Assembly: GCF_001499905.1 (NCBI RefSeq)
Contig: NZ_LQIS01000001.1
Coordinates: 62,001 to 126,000, forward strand
Source of the DNA: Mycobacterium sp. GA-1285
Lineage (GTDB): Bacteria > Actinomycetota > Actinomycetes > Mycobacteriales > Mycobacteriaceae
DNA length: 64,000 nt
Direction of reading: 5' to 3'
Shown in pieces: positions 16,508-26,908 of the stretch. The notes under the pieces were generated by a model. It saw nothing but the letters and a program-made list of their open reading frames with translations, had not been told where the DNA came from and did not search any database. The position numbers and the translations under genes were made by a program. Position 1 is the first letter of the stretch; each line of letters begins with the position of its first letter.

Positions 16508-19270
16508 TTACCCCGCATCAACAGCGACGACGCCGCGTCGAACGTCGTTTATCGCGCGTTTTGCGGTGGTCCGCAACGCGGTGCTGGGCGCGGCGTTGCG
16601 CACCTGGTCGAGCAGGTCGAGAACCTGTCGGCACCAGCGGACGAAATCGCCCGCCGACAGCGGCGATCCGCTGCCCGTCGCGTCCGAGGCGGCCAGCGTG
16701 CTGGTCAGGTCGCCGGTGGTGGCCCACCGGAAGATCGCGGCGACGAACCCGTCGTCTGGTTCACGGCTGCCCGTGATGCGGTGGCGCTGCTCGTCGGCGC
16801 GCAGCTCGGTCCACAGCCGTCGCGTCTGGTTGAGTGCGCGGCGCAGGCTGCCGGTCGGGATGTCGAAACCCTCGCGACCGCCCGGCGTGTCGCCGCGAGC
16901 TTCATAGAGCACCGCGGACACCACGCCCGCCAGCTCGGCGGCGTCGAGACCCTCCCAGATGCCGGTGCGCAGCGCCTCGGCCACCAGCAGGTCACTTTCG
17001 CTGTAGATCCGGGCAAGCAGGCGGCCATCGTCGGTCACCTTGGGATCGTCCGCGGCGCCGCCGATGAAGCCTCGTTCGGTCAGCAGCACCACGATCCGGT
17101 CGAATGTGCGCGCCAGCGAGTTGGTGGCCGCGACCACCTTCTGCCGGGTCTGTTCGTTGTCCCGCTCGATGCGCAGATACCGCTCGGCCAGCCGCGCCTT
17201 CTCCTCCCTGTCGGGCCGGTGATGAACCGGGTGGGAACGCAATTGCTCCCGCAGCGCGGCCAATTCGGGGTCGATGTCGGGTTCGGTTTTCGCGGGGCCG
17301 CTGCGCTTGCCTTTTCTGGACGGGACGTCGAGGCGTTCGGCCGCCGAGTTGAGCGCCGACGCAAGGTCGCGCCGTGCGCGGGGGTTGCGGTGCTCGACGC
17401 GCTTGGGCAACGGCATGGTGCCCAATGGGGGCGACGTTCCCGAGTAGTCGGCCGACGAGATCCGCCCGGCCCAGCGGTGTTCGGTCAACACGAGCGGGCG
17501 TGGGTCCTCGTCGTCGCGGGCCGGTTCGAGCACGACGGCCAAGCCTCCGCGGCGACCGTGGGTGATCGTGATGATGTCGCCGCGGCGCAGCGAGGCCAGC
17601 GCGTCGTTGGCGGCCCTGCGGCGCTGCAGCCGCGAGGCCCGCGACTGGGCACGTTCGCGTTCGGAGATCTGCAGCCGCAGCCGCACGTAGTCCAGGATCG
17701 AGTGGTCGCCCAGTTCGGCGGTGATCTCGGTGAGGATCCGCTCACCGCGCTCGATGCCGCGACGCAGCCCGACCACCGAACGGTCGGCCTGGTACTGCGC
17801 GAACGAACTCTCCAACAGCTTGTGCGCCTGCGCCGGCCCCATCTGCTGGACGAGGTTGATGGTCATGTTGTACGACGGCGCAAAGGAACTGCGCAGCGGG
17901 AACGTCCGGGTGGACGCCAACCCGGCCACCTCGGCCGGTTCGACATCCGGGGTCCACAGCACCACGGCATGGCCCTCGACGTCGATGCCGCGGCGGCCGG
18001 CCCGCCCCGTCAGCTGCGTGTACTCCCCGGGGGTCAACGGCACGTGTTGTTCGCCGTTGAACTTCACCAGCCGCTCCAGCACCACCGTGCGTGCGGGCAT
18101 GTTGATTCCCAAAGCCAGTGTCTCCGTTGCGAATACCGCCTTCACGAGCCCGGCGGAGAACAACTCCTCGACGGTATGGCGGAACACCGGCAACATGCCG
18201 GCGTGGTGGGCGGCCAGTCCGCGCAGCAGACCCTCGCGCCACTCGTGGTAGTCGAGCACGATCAGGTCGGACTCGGGCAGATCTCCGCAGCGACGATCGA
18301 CGACCTGGGCGATGCGGGTCCGTTCCTCGTCGGTGGTCAGCCGCAGCGACGACCGCAGGCACTGTTTGACCGCGGCGTCGCATCCGGCGCGGGAGAAGAT
18401 GAAGGTGATTGCCGGTAACAGCCCTTCGCGGTCGAGCGTGGCGATGACCTCGGGCCGCGACGGCGGACGGTACATGCTCGGCCTGCCCCGGTTGCGGCCG
18501 CGACCGCGTGGCTGCCAGTCGGCGAGCCGGTCGGCTTCGCGCCGATGTGCGATGTGCCGCAACAACTCCGGGTCGACCAGCAACTCCCGGTTCGGTTTCG
18601 TGGTCCCGCGGGCCGCCCGGGTGGCGCGGTAGTCGAACAGGTCGAACAACCGCTTGCCGACCAGCACGTGCTGCCACAGCGGAACGGGACGGTGTTCGTC
18701 GACGATGACCGTGGTGTCCCCGCGCACGGTCTGGATCCAGCCGCCGAACTCCTCGGCGTTGCTGACCGTCGCCGACAGGCTCACCAGCCGCACGTCGTCG
18801 GGCAGATGCAGGATGACCTCCTCCCACACCGCACCGCGCATGCGATCGGCCAGGAAATGCACCTCGTCCATGACTACATACGAAAGGCCGTGCAGGGCAG
18901 AGGAGTTCGCGTAGAGCATGTTGCGAAGCACTTCGGTGGTCATGACGACCACGTCGGCGTCTCCGTTGACCGACTGGTCGCCGGTGAGCAATCCGATCTT
19001 CTCCGGGCCGTATCGCTGCACCAGGTCGTTGTGCTTCTGGTTGCTCAGCGCCTTGATCGGCGTCGTGTAGAAGCACTTGCCGCCCGCCGCGAGCGCGAGG
19101 TGAACGGCGAACTCCCCCACGACGGTCTTGCCCGCGCCGGTGGGTGCGCACACCAGCACCCCGTGACCGTTCTCCAGCGCCTCGCACGACCGGCGCTGGA
19201 AGTCGTCGAGTGCAAACTTCAGCTGTTCGGCGAAACGGGCTAGCTCGCAGTCCAATTCGCTAGGTGGCAT
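16508..19270 (-). CDS. helY: ATP-dependent RNA helicase HelY (Ski2/Mtr4 family)
   Basis: A 920-residue superfamily 2 helicase. Visible motifs are Walker [14 protein letters not shown] box in MDEVHFLAD, motif [11 protein letters not shown], and motif [13 protein letters not shown] long Ski2-type C-terminal extension follows. Size and motifs match M. tuberculosis HelY (906 residues). It is expected to unwind structured RNA in decay or maturation. The start at MPPSELD (19270) overlaps the tatC end by 11 nt, so helY is probably translated from the tatA-tatC transcript. A 761-codon frame on the opposite strand is a high-GC shadow. Confidence 0.93.
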   Translation of the reverse strand: MPPSELDCELARFAEQLKFALDDFQRRSCEALENGHGVLVCAPTGAGKTVVGEFAVHLALAAGGKCFYTTPIKALSNQKHNDLVQRYGPEKIGLLTGDQSVNGDADVVVMTTEVLRNMLYANSSALHGLSYVVMDEVHFLADRMRGAVWEEVILHLPDDVRLVSLSATVSNAEEFGGWIQTVRGDTTVIVDEHRPVPLWQHVLVGKRLFDLFDYRATRAARGTTKPNRELLVDPELLRHIAHRREADRLADWQPRGRGRNRGRPSMYRPPSRPEVIATLDREGLLPAITFIFSRAGCDAAVKQCLRSSLRLTTDEERTRIAQVVDRRCGDLPESDLIVLDYHEWREGLLRGLAAHHAGMLPVFRHTVEELFSAGLVKAVFATETLALGINMPARTVVLERLVKFNGEQHVPLTPGEYTQLTGRAGRRGIDVEGHAVVLWTPDVEPAEVAGLASTRTFPLRSSFAPSYNMTINLVQQMGPAQAHKLLESSFAQYQADRSVVGLRRGIERGERILTEITAELGDHSILDYVRLRLQISERERAQSRASRLQRRRAANDALASLRRGDIITITHGRRGGLAVVLEPARDDEDPRPLVLTEHRWAGRISSADYSGTSPPLGTMPLPKRVEHRNPRARRDLASALNSAAERLDVPSRKGKRSGPAKTEPDIDPELAALREQLRSHPVHHRPDREEKARLAERYLRIERDNEQTRQKVVAATNSLARTFDRIVVLLTERGFIGGAADDPKVTDDGRLLARIYSESDLLVAEALRTGIWEGLDAAELAGVVSAVLYEARGDTPGGREGFDIPTGSLRRALNQTRRLWTELRADEQRHRITGSREPDDGFVAAIFRWATTGDLTSTLAASDATGSGSPLSAGDFVRWCRQVLDLLDQVRNAAPSTALRTTAKRAINDVRRGVVAVDAG

Positions 19271-20210
19271 CGTCGTCGACCACATGCCGTGCGGACGTCG
19301 GCACGGTGCTGGGCGCTTCCACGGGTTCGGCGGGCTCGATCGGCGCGGCCGCGTCGTCGGGGACGTCCTCGAGCGCGGCCCGCCGCGCCTTGCGCCGGTC
19401 ATGCAGCCGTGCGATCTGAATCGCGAACTCGAGCAGTACCGTCAGGGCGAGCGCGAGCGCCAGCATCGAGAACGGATCTGATCCCGGGGTGAACAGCGCG
19501 GCGAACACGAACAGCGCGAAGATCAGGCCGCGGCGCCACGCCTTGAGGCGCTCGTAGGTCAGCACTCCGACGGCGTTGAGCATCACGATCAGCAGCGGGA
19601 ACTCGAAGCTGAAACCGAACACCAGCAGCAGGTTGATCAGGAACCCGAAGTACTGATCGCCGGACAGTGCGGTGATCTGGACGTCGCTGCCGACGGTGAG
19701 CAGGAAGCCCAACGCGGTGGCCAACACCACGTACGCCAGCACCGCGCCCGCGACGAACAACGTGGCGCCCACGCTGACGAACGCGACGGCAAAGCGGCGC
19801 TCCTTCTTGTAAAGCCCAGGTGTGATGAAGGCCCACGTCTGATAGAGCCACACCGGGCAGGCCAGCACGATGCCCGCGGTCAACGCGACCTTCAGCCGCA
19901 ACATGAACTGGTCGAAGGGCGCGGTGGCGAGCAGGCGGCACTCGTCGCCGGGTGCGATGGTCGCCCGCGACGAGGGCGGCAGGGCACAGTAGGGCCCCCG
20001 CAGCCAGTCACCGAGGCTGGGCATTCCGAAGACGCCGTGGGTGTACCAGAGAAAGCCGAGGATGGTCGTGACGACGACGGCAGCCGCCGAGATCAGTAGC
20101 CGGGAGCGCAGCTCCTGCAGGTGCTCGACGAGTGACATCGTGCCATCGGGGTTGACCCGCGAGCGCCGTCGGCGAGGATCGAGCTTCTTGAAGAGTCCTG
20201 GGGTCTGCAC
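19260..20210 (-). CDS. tatC: Sec-independent translocase TatC
   Basis: A 316-residue polytopic membrane protein, the signal-peptide receptor of the twin-arginine export system. The hallmark cytoplasmic segment [12 protein letters not shown] near residue 30 is followed by six membrane helices, including [20 protein letters not shown] with the conserved Phe/Pro/Glu-bearing loop. The C-terminal tail beyond about 270 is acidic, proline-rich and probably disordered. The start is GTG at 20210, 51 nt after tatA. It cooperates with TatA from the adjacent gene and with a TatB encoded elsewhere. Confidence 0.94.
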   Translation of the reverse strand: MQTPGLFKKLDPRRRRSRVNPDGTMSLVEHLQELRSRLLISAAAVVVTTILGFLWYTHGVFGMPSLGDWLRGPYCALPPSSRATIAPGDECRLLATAPFDQFMLRLKVALTAGIVLACPVWLYQTWAFITPGLYKKERRFAVAFVSVGATLFVAGAVLAYVVLATALGFLLTVGSDVQITALSGDQYFGFLINLLLVFGFSFEFPLLIVMLNAVGVLTYERLKAWRRGLIFALFVFAALFTPGSDPFSMLALALALTVLLEFAIQIARLHDRRKARRAALEDVPDDAAAPIEPAEPVEAPSTVPTSARHVVDDDAT

Positions 20211-20261
20211 GGCATGCCTACTGACGCGGCAGCGTGGCCGCGGTCAATTGATTCTCGGCGA

Positions 20262-20549
20262 TCAGGCCGGACGTTTGTCCGACGGCTGCTCGGTGCCCGG
20301 AGCCGCTCCAGTCTCCGGAGCCGCTCCAGTCTCGGGAGCCGCAGAGTTGTCGACACGCTCCGAGGCGATCGGAGTGGCCGGCGGCGGCGTGTCCGACTTG
20401 GAATCGGCCTGCATCTCCTTGATCTCCGACTTGAAGATCCGCATCGACTTGCCCAGTGAGCGCGCTGCGTCCGGGAGCTTCTTGGCACCGAAGAGCAGCA
20501 CGAATACGGCGATAACGATTACCCAGTGCCAGGGTTGTAGACCACCCAT
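20262..20549 (-). CDS. tatA: Twin-arginine translocase pore subunit TatA
   Basis: A 95-residue single-span protein. It has the N-terminal membrane helix (about 7-23, [18 protein letters not shown]), the FGxKKLP hinge and an amphipathic helix ([18 protein letters not shown]). A disordered tail carries three copies of a six-residue PETGAA-like unit encoded by an 18-nt tandem repeat. It forms the Tat pore with TatC. I start it at MGGLQPWHW; longer frames run into pafC. Order pafB-pafC-tatA-tatC-helY is the conserved mycobacterial arrangement. Confidence 0.93.
   Translation of the reverse strand: MGGLQPWHWVIVIAVFVLLFGAKKLPDAARSLGKSMRIFKSEIKEMQADSKSDTPPPATPIASERVDNSAAPETGAAPETGAAPGTEQPSDKRPA
20299..20342. 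repeat. 18-nt tandem repeat in the tatA tail
   Basis: Two full copies and a partial third of GGAGCCGCTCCAGTCTCC (one mismatch) encode the (PETGAA)n region of the TatA C-terminal tail. The number of units may vary between strains. Confidence 0.75.
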
Positions 20550-20584
20550 GTAGGTCACCTCCAGACGTCCGGGCCAGTCTACCG

Positions 20585-21544
20585 TCAGTCGGCCTCCGCG
20601 CCGTAGGCGCGCAGCGCGGCTTGCGCCGATTCGCGCACCCTGGCAGCCAGATGGGCGGGTTCGAGCACGCGCACGGCCGACCCGAATCCGAGCACGAACC
20701 GGGCCATCCAGTCGTCGGAGGCGTAGGTCATCGCCGCCTCCCAGCCGCCGTCGGGCAGTTCCCGGCTGACCCGCAGCGGGTAGTAGTCGAACATCCACGC
20801 CGCTGACCGGTCGATCTGCAGCGCCGCCGACGGCAGGGAGGGGTCCGCGTCGAACAGCGAGGTGTCCGGTTCGGGCTGCACGGCAGGCGGTGGCGGCGCC
20901 GACGGTTCGTCGAGGACTTGTGCGTCGACGATGCGGTCGAAACGGAACAACCGCACCCCCTCGGCGGTCCGGCACCACGCCTCCAGGTAGCTGTGGTCGC
21001 CGACCAGCACCACCCGAATCGGGTCGACGATGCGGCTGGTCAGCACGTCGTGGGACGCCGAGTAGTAGTCGATCGACACCGCGCGTGCGTCGCGGACCGC
21101 CTCCCGCACCGCCGCGGCCGCCTCACTCTCGATCGGCGCGCGCTCGTCGACCGCCGCGCCGTCCTGGCCCACCGTGCCCGCAGCAGACTCGATCTTTGCG
21201 ATCGCGCTGCGCGCCGCCTCCGGATCGACCATGCCCGGCACGTCGGCCAGCGCGCGCAGCGCCACCAGTACACCCGTCGCCTCCGGGGACGTCAACCGCA
21301 GCGGGTGGTCGATGCCTGCGGTGAACGTGACTTCGATTGTGTCGCCGGAGAATTCGAAGTCGATCAGGTCGCCGGGGCCGTATCCGGGCAGACCGCACAT
21401 CCACAGTTGGTTGAGGTCCTCGCGCAGTTGATTGACGCTGACGCCGAGATCGGAGGCCGCCTCGGCATAGGTGATCCTCGGGTTGGCCTGGAAGTACGGC
21501 ACCATGTTCAGCAACCGAACCAACCGAGTCGATACGGCCGTCAC
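20585..21544 (-). CDS. pafC: WYL-domain transcriptional regulator PafC
   Basis: A 319-residue regulator. It has an N-terminal winged helix ([18 protein letters not shown]...[22 protein letters not shown]) and a central WYL domain (about 150-240, VSIDYYSAS...[20 protein letters not shown]), followed by a WCX-like C-terminus. With PafB it forms the PafBC activator of the LexA-independent DNA-damage response in mycobacteria. The GTG start overlaps the pafB stop by 4 nt (GTGA), which supports co-translation of the two partners. The longer upstream frame is an artefact. Confidence 0.93.
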   Translation of the reverse strand: MTAVSTRLVRLLNMVPYFQANPRITYAEAASDLGVSVNQLREDLNQLWMCGLPGYGPGDLIDFEFSGDTIEVTFTAGIDHPLRLTSPEATGVLVALRALADVPGMVDPEAARSAIAKIESAAGTVGQDGAAVDERAPIESEAAAAVREAVRDARAVSIDYYSASHDVLTSRIVDPIRVVLVGDHSYLEAWCRTAEGVRLFRFDRIVDAQVLDEPSAPPPPAVQPEPDTSLFDADPSLPSAALQIDRSAAWMFDYYPLRVSRELPDGGWEAAMTYASDDWMARFVLGFGSAVRVLEPAHLAARVRESAQAALRAYGAEAD

Positions 21545-22530
21545 TGCTGCCCCGCCTGCGCTCTCAACCGGGCCACCACGTCTTCGCGTAACGACTCGGG
21601 CTCGAGTGCGACCGCGTCGGGTCCGTAACTGGCGACCTCCCGGGCCAACCGGTCGAACATTCCGATGTCGATGGTGATCACCTCGCCTGCGCGGCCGTTG
21701 TGCGACTGCGGAGTCGCCGACGCGGCCCGTTGCCGCAGCGCGGTGCCCTTGCCGTCGGCGATCCACACCTGTGCCTGACCGCTTGACGGCCACTCACCCA
21801 CCGCGCGCTCGACGACTTCGCGCAGGTCGACGCCTGGTGGCCGCTTGACCGCCCCGGGCGGTCCGACCGTCGTCACCTCGGCCCCGATACGTGAGAGCCG
21901 GAACGTGCGCGTGGCGTCGCGGTCGCGGTCGTGTCCCACCAGATACCAGCGGCCCCGGTGGGTGATGACGCCCCAGGGCTCCACCGTGCGGGTGGTGTAG
22001 GGGTCGCTGCGCGACGGTCGGTGCGGGAACTGCACGGCTTGTCCGGAATCGATGGCCGACAACAGGATTCCCAGCACCTCCTCGGAACCGCGCAGCCCGG
22101 GCAGGGCCGCGGTCGACGTGATCGCCGGTGGGGCATCCACGGCGTCGATGTCGATTCCCGCCGCGCGCAGCTTCAGCAACGCGCCCTGGGTGGCGGTGAT
22201 GAGCTCCGGCGATTCCCACAACTGCGTGGCCACCGCGACGGCGGCCGCCTCGTCGGGGGTCAGTTCGACCGTCGGCAGCGCGTAGGCCTCCCGGTTGATT
22301 CGGTAGCCCTCGGTCGGATCGAATTGCGAAACCCGCCCGGTCTCGAGCGGAATGCCCAAGTCGCGTAACTCGTTCTTGTCGCGCTCGAACATGCGGGAGA
22401 AGGCCTCGTCGCTGGCGCTGTCGGCGTACCCCGAAACCGTCTGACGGATCCTCTCGGCAGTGATGAAGTTCCGCGTCGACAGCAGCGCGATCACGAGATT
22501 CATCAACCGCTCGACTTTGGAGATCGACAC
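21541..22530 (-). CDS. pafB: WYL-domain transcriptional regulator PafB
   Basis: A 329-residue regulator and partner of PafC. The N-terminal helix-turn-helix (KVERLMNLVIALLSTRNFITAERI) and the segment EAFSRMFERDKNELRDLGIPL match M. tuberculosis PafB almost residue for residue. A WYL domain lies at about 165-240 (WGVITHRGRWYLVGHDRDRDATRTFRLSRI). The start GTG at 22530 (VSISKVERL) agrees with family N-termini. It lies 107 nt downstream of pafA in the same direction, then continues into pafC, tatA and tatC. Confidence 0.93.
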   Translation of the reverse strand: MSISKVERLMNLVIALLSTRNFITAERIRQTVSGYADSASDEAFSRMFERDKNELRDLGIPLETGRVSQFDPTEGYRINREAYALPTVELTPDEAAAVAVATQLWESPELITATQGALLKLRAAGIDIDAVDAPPAITSTAALPGLRGSEEVLGILLSAIDSGQAVQFPHRPSRSDPYTTRTVEPWGVITHRGRWYLVGHDRDRDATRTFRLSRIGAEVTTVGPPGAVKRPPGVDLREVVERAVGEWPSSGQAQVWIADGKGTALRQRAASATPQSHNGRAGEVITIDIGMFDRLAREVASYGPDAVALEPESLREDVVARLRAQAGQQ

Positions 22531-22637
22531 TCGACCCAGCTTAGGGCTTGCCGTCCTCATGCCGACCGCTCACCGGTGTACGAAATCTCGCGCGTCGAAA
22601 CCGTACGAGGGTGAGCGCTCGCGCCAAAGATGACGCG

Positions 22638-23996
22638 CTACATGCTGGCGATGAGGCGCTTGACCCGCTCGTCGACCGACCGGAACGGGTCCTTGCACAA
22701 CACGGTGCGCTGCGCCTGATCGTTGAGCTTGAGGTGCACCCAGTCGACGGTGAAGTCGCGGCCGGCCTCCTGTGCGGCGCTGATGAACTCTCCGCGCAGC
22801 TTGGCCCTGGTGGTTTGCGGCGGCGTGTTGACGGCCGCCTCGATGTCCTCGTCGGTGGTGATCCGCGCGGCCAGTCCCTTGCGCTGCAACAGGTCGAACA
22901 CCCCGCGACCGCGCTTGATGTCGTGGTATGCGAGATCGAGCTGGCTGATCTTCGGGTCGGACAGCTCCATGTTGTAGCGGTCCTGATAGCGCTGGAACAG
23001 CTTGCGCTTGATCACCCAGTCGATCTCGGTGTCGACCTTCGCGAAATCCTGGCTCTCCACGGCGTCGAGTTGCCGTCCCCACAGGTCGACCACTTGCTGG
23101 ATCTGGGTGTTGGGCTCCCGGCTCTGCAAATATTCGACCGCGCGGGCGTAATACTCGCGCTGGATGTCCAGGGCGCTGGCCTGCCTGCCGCCGGCAAGAC
23201 GCACCGGCCGCCGGCCCGTCAGGTCGTGGCTCACCTCCCGGATCGCGCGGATCGGGTTGTCCAGCGAGAAGTCGCGGAACGCGATTCCGGCCTCGATCAT
23301 CTCCAGCACCAGCGACGCCGTGCCCACCTTGAGCATCGTGGTGGCCTCGCACATGTTCGAGTCGCCGACGATGACATGCAGCCTGCGGTACTTCTCGGCG
23401 TCGGCGTGCGGTTCGTCGCGGGTGTTGATGATCGGACGCGACCGGGTGGTGGCCGAGGACACGCCCTCCCAGATGTGCTCGGCGCGCTGGCTCAGGCAGA
23501 ATGTCGCGGCCTTCGGGGTCTGCAGCACCTTGCCCGCGCCGCAGATCAACTGGCGCGTGACCAGAAACGGCAGCAGGACATCGGAGATCCGCGAGAACTC
23601 GCCGGCCCGCACGATCAGGTAGTTCTCGTGGCAGCCATACGAGTTGCCCGCGGAGTCGGTGTTGTTCTTGAACAGGTAGATGTCGCCGCCGATGCCCTCG
23701 TCGGCCAACCGCTGTTCGGCGTCGATGAGCAGATCCTCGAGCACCCGCTCACCCGCCCGGTCGTGGGTGACCAGCTGCGTGAGGTTGTCACACTCTGCGG
23801 TGGCGTACTCGGGGTGGCTTCCCACGTCGAGGTAGAGGCGGGCGCCGTTGCGGAGGAAGACGTTCGAACTGCGACCCCACGACACCACTCGCCGGAACAG
23901 GTAACGCGCCACCTCGTCGGGACTGAGCCGACGATGACCGTGGAACGTGCAGGTGACACCGAATTCGGTCTCGATGCCCATGATCCGTCGCTGCAC
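22638..23996 (-). CDS. pafA: Pup--protein ligase PafA
   Basis: A 452-residue carboxylate-amine ligase that attaches the C-terminal glutamate of Pup to lysines of target proteins. It reads almost collinearly with M. tuberculosis Paf[20 protein letters not shown] at the N-terminus (Glu metal ligands), [53 protein letters not shown] and [12 protein letters not shown] at the C-terminus. The start is GTG at 23996. Unlike dop, pup and prcBA it is not contiguous with the proteasome genes; three plus-strand genes intervene. Confidence 0.96.
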   Translation of the reverse strand: MQRRIMGIETEFGVTCTFHGHRRLSPDEVARYLFRRVVSWGRSSNVFLRNGARLYLDVGSHPEYATAECDNLTQLVTHDRAGERVLEDLLIDAEQRLADEGIGGDIYLFKNNTDSAGNSYGCHENYLIVRAGEFSRISDVLLPFLVTRQLICGAGKVLQTPKAATFCLSQRAEHIWEGVSSATTRSRPIINTRDEPHADAEKYRRLHVIVGDSNMCEATTMLKVGTASLVLEMIEAGIAFRDFSLDNPIRAIREVSHDLTGRRPVRLAGGRQASALDIQREYYARAVEYLQSREPNTQIQQVVDLWGRQLDAVESQDFAKVDTEIDWVIKRKLFQRYQDRYNMELSDPKISQLDLAYHDIKRGRGVFDLLQRKGLAARITTDEDIEAAVNTPPQTTRAKLRGEFISAAQEAGRDFTVDWVHLKLNDQAQRTVLCKDPFRSVDERVKRLIASM

Positions 23997-24161
23997 CTCA
24001 TCGAGACTACTTGTTGCTGGGCGGTCACGGAGGGCAAGCCGCGCCGAAGAACGCACCCGACATCGGGTTGACACCTTCGGCGCGGTCCGTAAGGGCGGCG
24101 CTGGGCTCGGGCCCTGTGGATAACTTCAGCAGCGTGGACGTCGATTCTGTCAACATGAGCC

Positions 24162-24434
24162 ATGGGGGAAATCGTTGAGGTCGACGTGGCGCAACTCCGC
24201 ACCGTCGCAGACCGGGTCAGGTCCGCCGCTCACCGGATCGCCGAGATACCTTGGCCCGAGTTGAGTCCAGATGAGCTTCGCGGCGCGGCCGTCGCGGAGG
24301 CCGCCGCCACGGGGCGCGCACCGGGGTTCGCCGAGGTCGTCGTCAGCATGCGTGGCTGGGCGCTCGCGGCCCGGAGCTCCGCGGACGCGTTCGAGCGCGC
24401 GGAGCAACGCAACGGCGACCGCCTGGGGCGGTGA
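24162..24434 (+). CDS. Small WXG100-like helical protein
   Basis: A 90-residue, predominantly helical protein (VDVAQLRTVADRVRSAAHRI... and GWALAARSSADAFERAEQ), of the size and style of WXG100/ESX-related small proteins. It lacks a clear WxG turn, so the family is tentative. Its stop overlaps the GTG of the following DUF1023 hydrolase by 4 nt, and together the two look like a secreted-protein/partner pair. It is divergent from pafA, with 165 nt between starts. Confidence 0.6.
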   Translation: MGEIVEVDVAQLRTVADRVRSAAHRIAEIPWPELSPDELRGAAVAEAAATGRAPGFAEVVVSMRGWALAARSSADAFERAEQRNGDRLGR

Positions 24435-25999
24435 CGCGACCGACCATCGGCCAGGCCGAAGCCTGGCGTCCCGGCGCGCTGAGCCGGCTGGCCGACGGCT
24501 GGGACCGCAACGCCCGGTTGGTGTGCGCCTACGCCGACGCCTTGGCCTCCGACTTCGGCTTCTGGACCGGTGCGGCCGCCGACACGGCCCGCGAGCGCGC
24601 GGAAAGCATTGTCGCGACGGCCGATACACTCTCGCGCGCCCTGGTGCTCGGCGCCGCGGCGGCCCGCGACGGCGCCGCCCAGATCAGTGCAGCCCGAGAC
24701 GAGGTCATGGTGGTGATCTCCGCAGCGCGCGAGGAGGGCTTCGCCGTCGACGACGCCGGATCGGTTGCCGTGCACGGTCCACCCTCGCCGCTGCTGATCG
24801 CGCTGTCCGGGGGTGTCCCGGCTGTCGCCGTCGAGATGCTCACCGTGCGTGCGGCCGAGTTGAGCGGCCAACTCGATGCGGCGCTGACCCGCCTGGGCGC
24901 CGCGGACGCAGACGCAGCCGCCGACATCGCCGAGGCGTTCGCGGTACCGGCTGCCGGTCGTCAGGCCGCCGATGCCGGCGTTGTCGCCGCGTGGCCCTCC
25001 ACCAGCCAGGACCGGATCGCCGCTCAGATCGCGGCCATGACGCCCGAGCAGCGGCAGCGGTTGATCGAGGATTTCCCCGCGCAGGTGGGTAACACCGACG
25101 GCGTTCCGTGGCAGATGAGGGTCGAGGCCAACCGCACCAACGTGGCGCAGGCCGTGCTGCGCGAGCCCGACCCGCAACGCCTCGCGGTGTACCGCGAGCT
25201 GCTCGGCGAGATCGACGACCCCGCAGGCGAACACGGCCGCTTGGACCGCCAGCTTCTGGCGTTCGATCCCGACCGCTCATCGCTGGTGGAACTGCATGGC
25301 AACGTCGCATCGGCCTCCAGCGTCGCCGTGTTCGTCCCGGGGCTGAACACGACGATCAACGGATCGGCGGCCAACGTCGGGACCGCCCGCAGGTTCGTTT
25401 CGGCGACCCGCGGCGACGTCGCAGCCATCACCTATCTCGGCGGTCCGTTTCCGCGCGGCGACAACGTCGTGAGTGGTCTGGCGGCAGCGGCCGACCCGCG
25501 ATACGCGCTGGCCATGGCGCCGCGGCTGGTCGCCTTCACCGAGGACGTCGACCGCACGGTGGATTCCACCGGCCGCCGCATCCCGGTCACCGTCATCGGC
25601 CACTCGTACGGCGGATCGATCGTGGGCACCGCGGAGGCGTTGGGCATGACGTCGGACCGCACGATGTACGTGGCCGCCGCGGGGGCAGGTGTCGGGGTGC
25701 ACGATCCCGCCGACTGGCACAACAGAAATCCGCATGTGCTGCGCTTTTCCATGACGCCGCCCGCCGATTTCATCACGGCGGTGCAGGGCATCCCGGGCGG
25801 CCCGCACGGCGCCGACCCCGACGAGATGCCCGGTGTGATCAGGCTGCCCGCGGGCCGGTACGACGACGGCCGGCCGATGGCCGGGCCGGGTGCCCACTCC
25901 GACGTGCTCAACGCGCCCTCCGACGCGTGGCGCGCGATCTTGGGAGTGATCACGGGCGATATCGGCACCGATCGTGCAACCGCGCAACACGCGGGTTGA
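24431..25999 (+). CDS. DUF1023 alpha/beta-hydrolase with WXG100-like N-terminal region
   Basis: A 522-residue protein. The first 200 residues are helical, with an FGFWTGAAADTARER segment resembling an ESX-type WxG turn. The remainder is a DUF1023 alpha/beta-hydrolase. The nucleophile elbow is VIGHSYGGSIVG (Ser), preceded by VFVPGLNTTINGSA and a substrate loop; a late conserved His lies in GPGAHSDVL. Similar hydrolases occur in M. tuberculosis (Rv2079 type). Export by a type VII system is plausible, but I see no YxxxD/E signal with certainty. GTG start, coupled to the upstream small gene. Confidence 0.8.
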   Translation: MTRPTIGQAEAWRPGALSRLADGWDRNARLVCAYADALASDFGFWTGAAADTARERAESIVATADTLSRALVLGAAAARDGAAQISAARDEVMVVISAAREEGFAVDDAGSVAVHGPPSPLLIALSGGVPAVAVEMLTVRAAELSGQLDAALTRLGAADADAAADIAEAFAVPAAGRQAADAGVVAAWPSTSQDRIAAQIAAMTPEQRQRLIEDFPAQVGNTDGVPWQMRVEANRTNVAQAVLREPDPQRLAVYRELLGEIDDPAGEHGRLDRQLLAFDPDRSSLVELHGNVASASSVAVFVPGLNTTINGSAANVGTARRFVSATRGDVAAITYLGGPFPRGDNVVSGLAAAADPRYALAMAPRLVAFTEDVDRTVDSTGRRIPVTVIGHSYGGSIVGTAEALGMTSDRTMYVAAAGAGVGVHDPADWHNRNPHVLRFSMTPPADFITAVQGIPGGPHGADPDEMPGVIRLPAGRYDDGRPMAGPGAHSDVLNAPSDAWRAILGVITGDIGTDRATAQHAG

Positions 26000-26019
26000 G
26001 ATCTGGCCAGAATAAGCCG

Positions 26020-26907
26020 GTGTGGTCGCGCAGCTCGCCGGTCGACGGGTTCCGGCTGGCCTACGACCGGTTCGGCGCCAGAGGCGCCCCACCGGTGGTT
26101 CTGCTGCACGGCTGGCCCGGCAACCGGCAGGACTATCGCCGGGTGGTGCCCCTGCTCGGGGAGGCCGCCGACGTCATCGTGCCGGATCTGCGCGGGTTCG
26201 GCGGCTCGGACAAACACGCGGTCGCGATCCGGCACTTCTACAGCGCCACCGCTCAGGCCGGCAGCGTCATCGGCCTGATCAAGGAGCTGGAACTGTCGGC
26301 AGTGGTGCTCGCCGGCTATGACGTCGGCAGTCGCGTCGCGCAGAGCATCGCTCGCATGCAGCCGGACCTGGTGCGCTCGCTGGTGCTGTCCCCGCCGCTA
26401 CCCGGTGCCGGTGACAGGGTCCTGACCGCGAAGGCGCAGAGCGAGTTCTGGTATCAGGCTTTCCATCAGCTGCCGCTGGCGGCGCAGTTGCTCGACGGGA
26501 ATCCCGATCTGGTTCGCGACTACCTGCGGCACTTCTGGACACATTGGTCCGGGCCAGATTTCGTCGTGACCGAGGACGATATGGAACGGCTGGTGTCCGA
26601 CTACGGTTTGCCCGGCGCGTTCGCCGCGTCCATCGCGTGGTACCGCGCGGGTGCCGGGATGATCGCTCAGTCGCTCACCGAACTGCCGCCCGAGCGGGCC
26701 ATCAAGATCCACGTCCCCACCGACGTGGTGTGGCCGCATCATGATCCGCTGTTCCCGGTCGCATGGTCGGACCGGGTGGGGCACTACTTCAGCGATGTCC
26801 ACGTGCACTTCGCTTACGACGCAGGACATTTCACTCCGCTGGAGTGCCCCGAGCAGTTCGCCGAACTCATCCTCATCCGGGCTCGACCAGCGCCGGGGGC
26901 CGACTGA
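26020..26907 (+). CDS. Alpha/beta-hydrolase with Asp nucleophile (epoxide hydrolase/dehalogenase-like)
   Basis: A 295-residue hydrolase. The oxyanion-hole motif HGWPGN lies at residue 30. The nucleophile elbow reads LAGYDVGSRV with Asp101, as in epoxide hydrolases and haloalkane dehalogenases rather than serine esterases. A late His in DAGHFTPLE completes a likely triad with an acidic residue near HHDPLFP. I choose the GTG at 26020, 20 nt after the DUF1023 stop, over a much longer in-frame extension that reads through the previous gene. It ends one base before the end of the convergent prcA. Substrate unknown. Confidence 0.8.
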   Translation: MWSRSSPVDGFRLAYDRFGARGAPPVVLLHGWPGNRQDYRRVVPLLGEAADVIVPDLRGFGGSDKHAVAIRHFYSATAQAGSVIGLIKELELSAVVLAGYDVGSRVAQSIARMQPDLVRSLVLSPPLPGAGDRVLTAKAQSEFWYQAFHQLPLAAQLLDGNPDLVRDYLRHFWTHWSGPDFVVTEDDMERLVSDYGLPGAFAASIAWYRAGAGMIAQSLTELPPERAIKIHVPTDVVWPHHDPLFPVAWSDRVGHYFSDVHVHFAYDAGHFTPLECPEQFAELILIRARPAPGAD

Positions 26908-26908
26908 C

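Noticed and set aside
16133..18418. 761-codon open frame on the plus strand opposite helY and the DUF4333 gene
   Set aside because: Arg/Gly/Val-rich shadow of the helicase codons in a high-GC genome; no domain recognised and helY on the other strand is certain.
25108..26019. 599-codon frame extending the epoxide-hydrolase-like gene upstream
   Set aside because: The upstream part overlaps the DUF1023 hydrolase in another frame and is Arg-rich; GTG at 26020 begins a normal hydrolase.
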